Shown here: one piece after another, positions 13,701-25,700 of the stretch
How the letters are laid out: each line of letters starts with the position of its first letter
Numbering within the stretch: position 1 is the first letter of the stretch
NCBI RefSeq assembly: GCF_029227915.1
Contig: NC_079888.1
Location: 13,687,001 to 13,747,000, forward strand
Source: Hydractinia symbiolongicarpus
Taxonomy: Eukaryota; Cnidaria; Hydrozoa; Anthoathecata; Hydractiniidae
Reading direction: 5' to 3'
DNA length: 60,000 bases
Program-made: the position numbers and the translations under genes
Notes under the pieces: model-generated
Seen by the model: the letters and a program-made list of their open reading frames with translations, nothing else
What the model was told of the DNA's origin: nothing
The model's database searches: none

Positions 13701-16700
13701 TACTTTAATTACACTTGCTACCAAAGAGACATTTTTCTTGTTTGGCGTTGAATATTATAGACAGACTGATGATGTTGCAATGGCTTCACCACTTGGATCC
13801 ACATTGGCTAATATTTTTCTCTGTTTTTATGAGAAACAATGGCTCTCAGTCTGTCCTACACAATTTAAACTTTATATTACCAACGTTATGAGGATGATAT
13901 TTTTGTATTGTTTAACTCTTTGGATCATTATAATGATCTTAAGGACTTCATAAATACTAGACACCCCAACATGAAATTTACTTGTGAAAAAGAAAAAGAG
14001 GGAAAGCCTTGCATTTTTGGATGTTTTAGTCAGTAGGGAGAATGGTAAATTTGTCACTTCTTTGTACTGCAAACCCACTTTTAGTGGTGTTTTCACTAAC
14101 TTTGTTAGCTTCATCCCTATTACTTACAAGTATGGCTTGGTTTTTACCTTATTGTTTAGATGTTTTTCCTTAGTATCAGACTTTTCCTAATTTCATGTCT
14201 AGGTTAATACTTTGAAATCATTATTGTTAAGGAATGGATATCCAAGTAATTTCATTAATTCTTGTATTCACAGCTTTTTAAATGGGATACACTTGTGTAA
14301 GAAACAAAATTTTAGCATGGTTCCTAAAAAGGATATTTTAGTTGTTTTAACGTAATTAGGTTCTGTTTTACAGGCTGATACTCATTTAGTCAAACTTTTT
14401 TCCAAGTCGTTGCCTTTCTTCTCTTAAGTTGGGAACACTTTGTGGCGCCGTAGATTAGTGGTTATAGCTTTCGTACTCTGTGCGGGAGACCGGGGTTCGA
14501 TTCCTCTTGACGGCGATTCAACATGGGCGAGTGAATGTTACCATAGCCCCGGGTTAACCCAAGCCATGTGAGGGAAATTGGGGAGATGGCACACTGTGTG
14601 GGCCGTTGGATGTTGCCGGGAGTTGTCTAGTAGAGCGTGGGCCCTACTAATTGGGTCTGCGTAGCTCAAAATGAGCATTAAATACTCTAGGACTCTCCAT
14701 CTAAGCCATGGCCCCTCCTGGAAATAATAGACAGGGTATATCCCTCGATATTTGTGAGGCTAGCTATGTAAAATATGCACATCTATCTATCTATCTATCT
14801 ACTTTTCAGGTTCAAGGATCAAATACCTAACACTCTCGCTTCTAGTGTTGCTTATAAATTTTCGTGTAGTAGCTGCAATGCTACTTATGCTGGTAAAACC
14901 AAACATCTTAGAGTGAGGGTGTCCGAACATACAGGTATCTCACAGCTGACCAGAAAACGTGTTGCCAAGCAACAAGACACTGCCGTAGGAGACCATATGA
15001 TGGAGTTTGATCGCCTCGTTAATTTTAATGACTTTTCTATTGTTGTCCAAGAGGCACACAACTATATACTCAAAATAAAGTAAAGTCTTGTGATTCAAAG
15101 GGAGAAGTCACCTCTTAATAAGAATGTAATGAGCTCTCCATTATATTTATTTAATTAAATTTCTTTTGCACACGATTATTTTATAGTTTTTGTTTTTTCT
15201 TAATAATCCTTGAAGTTGTATATATATAGAGAGAACAGAATTGTAATTCTTAAACGTGATCATAGCTGTAGTATACAGCCGAAAGCTAGTTAAAGAAAAA
15301 ACATGTCAAAAACACACTTTATAATTGTAATCAAATGTTCTGAACAAATGAGTTCCTTACAAAATTCCTGCTTCTCCATGCCCATGAAGGCATGACCATC
15401 AAACTCAGGGCAGGAAATCCGTAATTTTTCTTGGCCTTCCCCCTGTTCACACACACACACAAGGCACATTAATATAAAAATAGATCATTTACTTATGAGT
15501 GAATAAATGGTTACATAATGTCATTTTCATAGTAAATAGGGGTAGCCTGCTTCGTTGTTCCCTTGCCTATGTATACCACTTTGATTTTTCTTGAAAGGAA
15601 TTGTTGCTGTCATGGGTAAGGTGCATTGTTTAGTAAAAAAAATCGTGAACATTCTTAAGACAAAAAAACTGAGTCATTTTTTGCCCTTATATCATCGCAT
15701 ATTATCTTTAATGACAAACTAAAATTTTTGCAAATAGAACAACTAAAATAACTGTATACCACAATAATATACCAAATTGCACACTGGGTATTTTATTTAT
15801 AAAATCTTTAAAGAATTTCCTGGTACTGAATAAAAGATACAAAATGAGGTATATTATTACTATTACTTTTATTACTGAAGGTACTTTTCTTGGTCAATGT
15901 TTTTCAAAGCAATAAATGAATGGAGTTGATGTGATGCGTATGTTAATCCTGTTTTAATTTTTTTCAACATTTGTTTTAAAAATGCATTAGCTATCGACTT
16001 TGACATTACGAATGGGGAATTTTCAATAGTTGTACAACAGAAAAAGAGAAAGTATCAACAAAAAAATTGTGGCAGTCAATATAAACGCCCATTATTATGT
16101 AGGTGTTCCAGCTGGACCTGAGGTTGCTAATTCCCTGTGTCTAAAGGTGGCAAATCTCTTCCCTTTTTAATTCCCACACTATTATAAGTAGAGAACTACT
16201 TATCTTATTTGTTTTTTCTTCCAGAATACCACATACCAGGCATCGTAGAAGAAGAAGATAAGGAACATATGCTTAATCCTGTAACAAACAATTCCAGTTG
16301 GCGAGAGTCTGAGGTGTTATTTGATTTTGTCGGGTTTTTTAAATGAAAGTAAGTTCTTTACATTTAGATCTGAAAAAAACGGCCCTGATTTCAGTTCAAG
16401 TGAAAATAGCACACTTCTATCAACAAATAACCCACTGGCACAAGGAAAAAGTGTTTTTGGGGCAGTGTTAGCAGTTGATGCGTTATTGCATAAAATGTGG
16501 TGCTCGTTTAAATAAGTCTTGATTAAAAGGTGCGGAATTAATTTATTGTGCAAGATCCAGCACATGTATTTTACTCTTAATTTCAGGAAGGCGAGCATAA
16601 AGGACTGACAAAAGATTTAAAATTTGCACGAGGAAAGTGGCCTTCTCATGACGAAATAATCAAAAGACATAATACATAAAAATAGAATTGTAAAATATAA

Positions 16701-19700
16701 CTTGTTCCACAGCCAAAAAAACTAGCATCTCTATAAATATACCCAACTGAATGTTGTTGAATTACAGTCTCCTGCTTTTCAAGGACTACTTAAAATAAAG
16801 TTTACAGTTAAAAAAAAGTTGTAAAGTTATTTGATTTTTTTCTGAAATTTCAAAAAAAATTTTTACTAAGCTGAAACCAATCATCTAGCAGAAATTTACT
16901 CTAAAATTTGCACAAAAATGAGTATATTTTTCATTATCTCGTTATCTTAGGTTGGCTGTGGAAATTTCAAAACAGGTTTTTCATGGTTGATTTTTGCATT
17001 AGGGGCCTTAAAAATATGGGAGTTGCCGGCCATCTGGCGCAATTTAAATATTGTTTGATAAATCAACTTCATATAGATAAAAACTCAGCTACTAAAAATT
17101 TCAAGTAAAATAAACAAGCAAAAAACCAAGGAATACAGCATCCCTCCTAACCAGAATAGGGTTAAATAAACACCAGTTCTTTATAACAGTCAGGATAAAT
17201 CTAAAGATTATTCAAAGTAATAAGAACGATTTATCCAAAATTTTAACAAATTTAAACACATCTATGCTCTGCTACAACTTAGATGTTCTTAAAAAAAACT
17301 GAATTATTTTTAAAATCCAAATAAAAATAATGCAAAGCCAAGGAAACATGTGCAAAGACTCTGGTTGTGTGGTGCAAGGTGTTACTCACCTTGTGCATTT
17401 GAGTTTTTTATACAAATGTCTATGTCAAACGCATATTTAACTATTTACCCAATTCCTTTTATGGCTATCTTCAAACGCAGTTTTTGTTTATCTTTCTACT
17501 ATATTGTTTGATTCCCAAATTTTATTTTTTTAGCACACAATACTTTTAGGGTACACAATTTTTAAACTGTGTTTTAGTTTTCTAATAAACTGTACTTTAT
17601 ACACAAAGATCAACAATAAAAAATTGCATGCTGGCACTTTAAATAAATTATTTTACATCCTCTAAAGAAGAAACAAAAAGCAGGACTTACTCTTGCATTA
17701 TATGTTAGTTTTTGCGATGGTGAGTCTTGGCATGGTAATAAACTTCTTGCATGTATAGCCTAGGGAGATGAAAGTTGTTGATTTCAAATGTGATTCCATT
17801 GCATCATGTAACAATTCATTTTGAGAAAAGTTAATGACTATTTAAACACAGCCTTTCTAATTCACGTCAGGACACGGCAATTGCAAACGCATATGCTGAG
17901 GTGCAAGAAAATAACATATCACATCTGTGAAAAAATGTGAAACATTGGAATTAGAAAGGTTGGAAACTTTTTGTTGTTTAATTTAAGACAATGAAATCTA
18001 TTTAACTTTTTGAGTCATACCTGGCATTGAGTAAATAAATATGGTAACTTCTTTCCCAATGTTTGCTGTGGTTTAAGCCACTGAATAGCAGTTGCTTTTG
18101 GTGAAGTACTATACTTCAATGCCACTGTAAAAATACTGCCTCTAAAAACAATGTTAAAATGTCTGATGTCTTTATAGGTTCTATACGTTTTCTTACCCTT
18201 ATGACCAGGTTAACAATCTGAATAACCAGAGAACCAACAGTGATCCACATAGCTATATCTTATTACCTTAATGCAGGAGAGGCAAACACACACATTAACT
18301 GAACATAGGTAGGCTATCTAAGTGTCTTGCTTATTCATAAATTCACATTCGGTCATATTCGCAACAAGGAAACAAAATGTAAACACCAAAATCAGTAATG
18401 GTAATGGCTGCAATTCGTTGATTTATTTTACTTATTTATTATAATTATTTACCCATGATAGCCTTTTTAGTTCCTATCAGTTTTGCCATAAGGATACTGC
18501 AAAGACATCCCCAGTTATTCTAATTTTTTGAGTCGTAACCACTGCAGATTAAAAATTTCATTGCATCATCATTTTTTTTCAAAAAATTAACTTGTTGTTT
18601 TGCATGGATTTCTCTTTCAGTCCTAGCTTTTCAGGTGGCTCTGTTAAGACATATGATTACCTATACAGTCATGGTGATTACTCTCAAACTTTGATGGCAA
18701 TCGAATTTAAGAGGCCTAAAATGATTCAGATGAAGATCTTTATGTTATTCCATTCAACAATGGTAAAATGTATATGCATGTATAAAACTGCCACAGATGC
18801 GATTATAAAAGAAAGGAATGCAGAGCAAAATAATGTTCTCAAAGTCACAGAAGATAGTGACATCTTTTATGCCACATTTTAATATTTTTTCTAGGTTGTT
18901 CACAAACTTATTCTAATTCTAATTTAAACAACTAAGCAAAGTTGCAGATTTAAATTTGCTAATTTCATATTTTCAATTCATAATATTTTATCATGCATTG
19001 CCAGGGATTTAAGAGTCAAAGGTACACACTTTAATTTGCTATTTTTTTCTTTTAGCAAATATTAAATATAAAAAAAGATTGTGTTTTAATTTTGCACAGC
19101 ATGTTTTGATGCAGAAAAAAAGAGTCCATACTTTTTTCGCTGTTCATCATTTAATTGTATCTCTACAGGTTGGCCAAATGGAGTAACTTTTGATAAAACT
19201 TTACAAAGGACTTCTTCTCCATCAACTTTTACTGATTCCACTATCAGATCTCGTGAATCCAAAATCTAAACATGTGTGTAAAACACAAAACATATATCTA
19301 TTTAAAAAAAATGTGTGGAAGGTTGCATTATACATCTGAATGCTCCTAAACAGTAAGTTATAACGCTACTAACACAAAACAACTATACATAGCATCTATA
19401 CAAGAAATTTCAAGAACATTCAGGTGCATGAAAGGGTATTCCAATAGACAAAATAATCCATAACAGGCCTTACCAGGAAAGGCATGTAATTGCGCGCACA
19501 CACTTGCACATGCCATATATTTTGTTTTGGCGTGCGATAATTCACACACTAAAAAACATCCAATACTTCAGGCGTGCAATCATTGCACACCATAAAAAAT
19601 AAAAATTAATTCTATAAATCAAGCATATTTCTGACACACGTTTCGACGTAGTAGTTTCAAAAATTAATTAATTCATTGTTAACAAATAAAATTAGTCTGG

Positions 19701-22700
19701 AGCTTTCTATTAATCCAAAACATTTCTTAACATATAATCACATCTATACTACATTAATTTTTCTGATGATTCCCTGCGTCACATGATAAAAATATCTTTG
19801 TTTTTATTTTAATGTCTAAGAATAAACTGCGAAATAAAAAATAAAAAGATTTAGTTTCAGTTTTAGATTATATTGTATGAAGCTAGTCACGCTAGCAATT
19901 AGTGTAAAAAATGTATCGTTTTCATGTGACTTATTTTTCAACAGAATATATACAGAATTTAGTCAAACACATGGTTTTTGTTCTTAAATTTATTTATTTT
20001 ATGAAAATATCAGAAACTTTCTTGCTGGTATTTACTTAGCAATGCCCAACGGTAGGTAGCCAACGAAACTGCTTTCTTTATTTAAACAGTTGACTTGTGT
20101 TATTTAGAATTAGACCTACTTCAGATATCGGAGACAAGGAAGTTAAGACTGAGAGAGTCACTAGCTCAGACGCACTGATCTCCAGTATGAAACAAACAAT
20201 GACACAGAAGTAGGAAAAACAAAGCACACACCGCCACCGAATACTAATGTTTTTGGCTTCTTTGGGACAACAATACAGGAACAACTTTGCTTTGTAAGAA
20301 AAAATTTTACTTTCGAAATAAAAAATGATTTTATATGGAATAATACCAACAATATATTCCTTGTAAGTGCAATTATACAGACGTGTCTCATAGGCGTCAT
20401 CTCTGTACCAGTGAAGGATCACATGGCTAAGTAACAGCTGTAATGTGCAGTTACCAACTATGAAGGACTGAGTTGATTTTGAAAGTAACAATGTTATGAT
20501 AAGGTTTAAACACGTTTTTTAAAGTGCATAATTGTCTTTTAAAGAAAAAGAAAAGAAAAGATAAAAAAAAAAGATAAAAAGAACTTTAAAAATAACATAA
20601 TATTAATAGTTTAATTAATAACTCCACTTACAAATTTTTCATGTTTGGTAATAAAAATCCTGGCCGTGAACGATTTTTAAAGGTGTACTACATTGTTTCC
20701 ACATGCTGAAACAGCAACCCCTATGCAGTGTACATATAGGGCAAAGAAATGTTGTTATTTCATTCTTCAATTTTTTTTGTGATTTCTATATTTTAGGATT
20801 GCTTTCACGAACAAAATTTTTGAAGGTTGGGAATTAAGTTTAGTTTAAGTTTAAGTTAAGCTCAAGTCGAAAAGTAAAACATGCCAAATCTTTTATGGTA
20901 TTACTTTTTTCAATTTTAATTTTTTCAGATTTTCAGAGCAAACCAAACCCTAATCTTGATAAACGTAGCAAAGTTTGCCTTGTGTATAGCTTTAATAAGA
21001 AAAACCATTGCATAATTTTTTGCAGAGTTATTATTTAAATATGGATATGTTTAAAATGAATAAGCAGGGTTTGGGTCAATTGTGAACATTGGTATACCAT
21101 GTTAAATTTTTAACTCTGTAGCTGATTTGGTATTTCCAATAAAAACCTTAATAGTCTTTTTAATAGTCTCCCCTCTAATACCAGGGAAGAAAAGAGTATG
21201 ATAAATTTTAAAAAGTTTTTGAAACAAAGTGAGTTCTAGGTCTATTACCTTAGTTTGAATCCTAAACTCAAATTTTTTCTAATTCCCATTTTTGCTAATT
21301 TTCTGTTCATAGTCTGCTATATATTTGATTCTTCTTTTCTTTTCTTTCTTTTTTTCTAACATTCTCATAATTTTATATATATTATTTAAAAACAAAAAAC
21401 AAATTTTGGCTCTTTGTTTACTTTGTTTATTTTTGTTTTAACAGGTTGATAACAGTGCAGATATATATTATATCATACTGAAGATGTAAACCTGTATAAA
21501 TATGATTTATAATAAACCATATTTGAAAAATTAACAAAATTTCGTAACAGTGCAGTTTCCATCTTTGTGATGCATGTAAGAAGATATAGCTTGACAAACT
21601 CAAACAAGAGAAATCACAAAAAAGTAACAATTCATGGTAAAGGCATAGTTTTAAAAAATAGGACAAAATTTCTTGTTTTTTTTTTCGTAAAGCAAGCAAA
21701 ATGATAAATCTATAACAGAAAACATTATTTAAAATGTTAGTTTTTTATCTGAAGATGGTGACTGTTTATTTTTTCAATTAAAACACAAGTCAACAAAAAA
21801 CAACAGTTTCAACATTATGCTACAAAATGAAAATTTTTCTTTTCAGATTTGAACACAAAAAAAATTATAAATGTGACTAAAATAAATTAGAAAACCGTGC
21901 TATACCCTACGTTGTTACTTTAATGAAAAGATGATTTTACGAAATTAGCTAGGTGAGCCTTAGAACAAGTTTCTAAAAATAATTTTAAGACATAATTTTT
22001 GAGATAAACCTGCAACATTATGTGTAACTAAAAAACTTGCAACCTTATGCATTACATTATTTATCTGTATATTGATACAGAACGAAATTTAGAAAAATAA
22101 TTTCTTAATCAGTTGTTGAACCTAAAATACATTATCTAGTCAAAAGGTTGGCCACATTTTTCATATCCTTATAACGACCCATCCTTGTTGTATTGATTAA
22201 TGGGTTTTGTGGGATAAAAAAGTAACACCACCTCGGTCTATAAAAATGTTTCTACATATCCTTGAGAGGCTTATGAATTCATGGTTATATATTTGTTATG
22301 TTGAGTCATTCCGACTAGGTTCAGGTAGTCATTAGTGAAATACAACCTATGATAGTCAAAAAGTGGTCATTGTGACTACCTTCAGGTGATTTTGAGATTT
22401 TAACCTTCTGGATTGGTAAAAACGTATCGCGTAAGTCTGATCACGTAAGCACATATTTACAAAATGGGAAGCCTGTAGGTTTCCAAGCAAGATACAACAT
22501 TTTTGTGTGCTTTACTACAGCCAAAAAGTATATATGTTTTTTTAACTTTGAAACTGGATGTGGGCTTTTTCAGGTTTTTTTAAAACACTGAACTTGCCTG
22601 AAAGCCCCCCCCCCCCCCCCCCCAAATTTTTTGCCACATTTCTGGTGAGTTGGCACCATCGCAATGAAGAATTAAAAAAATAATTAACCAATGCCTTTTG

Positions 22701-25700
22701 ACCTTGTATTTCCAAAAACCTATAAATTTCATTAAATGCCATTTGGTGGATATTATCAGAATTTTTCCACTGTGGAAAGATTCTGTTGTGTCTGTATTCG
22801 TGTGAAGTCAAGAATTTGTGATATGACTTGCCATGATAATTTGAGAACCAAGGAGGAATACAATGTATAAGTACTGATAGTAGAAAAAAATCCAAAACTT
22901 ACAAAATTGTATGGTATCAAAGAAAGATCAGTTCAGAACCATTCAAAATATTTTCATATAACTACTGGTTGTCCTGAAGATATTCACAAAATTTTTGAGG
23001 GTTTTGCTGTGGATTCTGTTTCAATGCTGGTTTTTATTTTTTTATTTTTTTAAAAGATAAAATGTTAACAATACCACGTAAACTTTAGGAAGAAACCAAA
23101 TTTTTTCATATTTTGACAGTGAAATCCAAGATTATTTAGATCTTGATGACGAAAAGGTAATAAACAACAAAATAAAGATTATCCCAGTTTATGATATCGT
23201 TGAATGAGTCTTTGACATGTTCATTGAATGAACCATTTGCAGCACAGCCTGATACGAACAAGAAAAATGATGAAAGATTTTTGCACACCATATCATGGCT
23301 GTATGAAAGGCTATCAAAAGTTAAAGCAGTGTAGCATAATGAAGATTGTCTTAAATTTCTACATAATGTGCCATCTTTGTTGTTATGAATGTTTCTCTTT
23401 CTATTCAGAATATTTTTTTAACAGCGTTCGATGCAGCAGGGGATGCTAACAAAGAATCTTTTGAAAAATCAAAAGGCTATTGTTTAAAAAATATGAATGA
23501 ACTCTGCACACCATTTTACCAGGGTTAACCCAAGGTTCATTTAAAAACAGAAGCTGATTAAAAATAACGAGATTGTAAAAAGTTGGAGCTTGTAGAAGCC
23601 AATTTGTTTTCTTGTTAATGATAAATTTTTAAATAGAAATTTCCACTGACTCAGCAATTTTGTTTTTAAGTTAAAATAATTTTGTTATTAGGAAAAAAAT
23701 GGTATACATAAAACACTGAGTAAATAATTCAGCTATTTGGACGGCTAAAAAAGGGTTACCGCCACCTTAACTGAGTTGGATGGTGAGCTCTGTTTCAACA
23801 GTAATTATCTAAAAAATACAGCAAAAATCATCGGATTGCAACCTCCTGAGCTTCATATTCATCGTAATTTGAGGGAGAAAATTAGTTATGAAGCTACATG
23901 TGATGGTGAGATGTACTTTTTTCCTTTTTACCAATTTCAGAAATAGTCTGTCCAACCCTTAATGAGAATTCATGTGAAAAAACAGTGTTTTCGAAAACAT
24001 TGCAGTTTTTCTTTTAGAGAAATATCAAATTTCCATGGTACTGCTGAGAGAATATGCTGTCAACCTGTTCCAAGATTTTGGCAAAAAGACCTTTGTCCAA
24101 ATATAAGCTACTGGTCATGTTGCTAATTTATCAGATGTGTTTAGGACGAGTGCATCATATCGTGTTGTGATTGATCGATGGTAATGAGACGGATGCGACT
24201 GACAGCCTCATTATGGCTTTCGAAGTAGTGTTCGCCCTACATTAATTGTTTAACCTGGCATATCCTACATGCTTAGAAGCTATTTTCAGTTTTATTCAGA
24301 AACATATTATAAAATTAAAGGATGGTACAGCACTCAATTCAAAAGTGCTGAAAGTAACTTCTAAGTTAAACGAAATGTAATATTTTTTTATCTTTCACGT
24401 TAACTCTGTTTATGCAAAAATGAATCACACTTGCTTTATTACGTTGTGTAGATCTGGAGCATTCTTAAATTCTTAAAACTAGTCTGTGTCAAATAGGGCC
24501 TTTTAGGCTGTATTTCACAGACCAGAATATCAAAAAATAAACAATTTCATGTGGTCCCCCCAGTAAAAGTGGAATTTTCAAAGTTTTCTCATAAGAAATC
24601 TTATACAATTGGATAGATCTCGAAGTGAAGATGAAAAAATGGTATATCTGAAATTTACTTGTTGCATTAGGGGGATAATAAAGTCTGTTTAATAAGTGAT
24701 CAAAAGGGCTAGTTAGTAAAATGTTCAAAAAGTATTTATTGCAGACTAGTATATAAATTTCATGAAACTTTTTTATGTAATTTTTTATTCAATCATTCTA
24801 AAGATATTTTTTACATCAAGGATACATGAAACACCTATTACCCATGTTAAGAAGAGTGCCTATATAAAAAAATGACAGACCAGGAATAGATTATGTTGTT
24901 TTCTGAATAATGACAGAAATAGTTTTCTTAAAATCCTAAAAAAAAACCATCATACATAAAATATGTTACGTTTTTTTTTCTAATGTGAATGGAAATCACT
25001 CTAAATAATTTTTACAATGTATTTTTCCCATAAATAACTAAACAAACCCCTTCTTTAATATGAAAACTGTGTTCGTCTGAGACTGGCAAAGTGGATGAGT
25101 TCATTTTTCTTTGATGTAGCCAACAAAGTTATGATATCACAAAAGTTATAAAATTTGTTAACTTTTGTGATATCATGGCAAGATGTTTAGACTGATGTCA
25201 ATGTGTTTAATATGATTAGTGAAGCCATTGCATTGCAGTGACAACTTTAAGGCCAAATAACTTAGAAAAAAGGTGGTGATGTCAATTATTTTCCTTCACA
25301 CAGATAACTAGGGACCCAATCCATTTCAAAATGGACGGGTTAATGACTTCATTAAAAACCATTTAGACACCAATATCCCTTCATTTGTTTGTCAAAAACA
25401 TATGATCCTATACATTTTCTTGTTACTTTGTTATCACTTATTTTTTCGGGAACAGTGTCTAATGCTATTTTTAGCTACAAATAGGAAGAAACAAGCAGTT
25501 CTGGACGTTGGAGTGCTACAAATCATATTTAAACAACAAAACAGATATTTAAGTACAGTACAGTCTGAATGTAATTTACTGCTTACAGGCTAATATCACA
25601 CTTTTGCATGGTGGACAGCAGTCATTTGTCTTTTGTTATAACTATATTTTTTTTAGTAGCGAGTTTTATTGTATAAATGCATTGTAAAACTATTCTCTTT

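Larger units (their letters stand above)
12121..15870. repeat. Copy 2 of the tandem duplication (with SINE insert)
   Basis: Begins directly after copy 1 without spacer and ends at 15870, where the sequence diverges (ATTACTGAAGG). It is longer than copy 1 because of a SINE (14442-14800) plus a 5-bp target duplication, and a local duplication near 12403-12450 (GTACAGGTTTAAAA, a poly-A run and ACAACAAAT repeated). Confidence 0.93.

Noticed and set aside
14442-14520. tRNA gene
   Set aside because: Box A and B are present, but the sequence continues into a SINE body with tail and target duplication. It is a tRNA-derived SINE, not a tRNA gene.
22542-22895. 117-codon minus-strand ORF with poly-Gly
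   Set aside because: The Gly run comes from the poly-C tract and the rest matches nothing known. It overlaps a plus-strand decayed frame.
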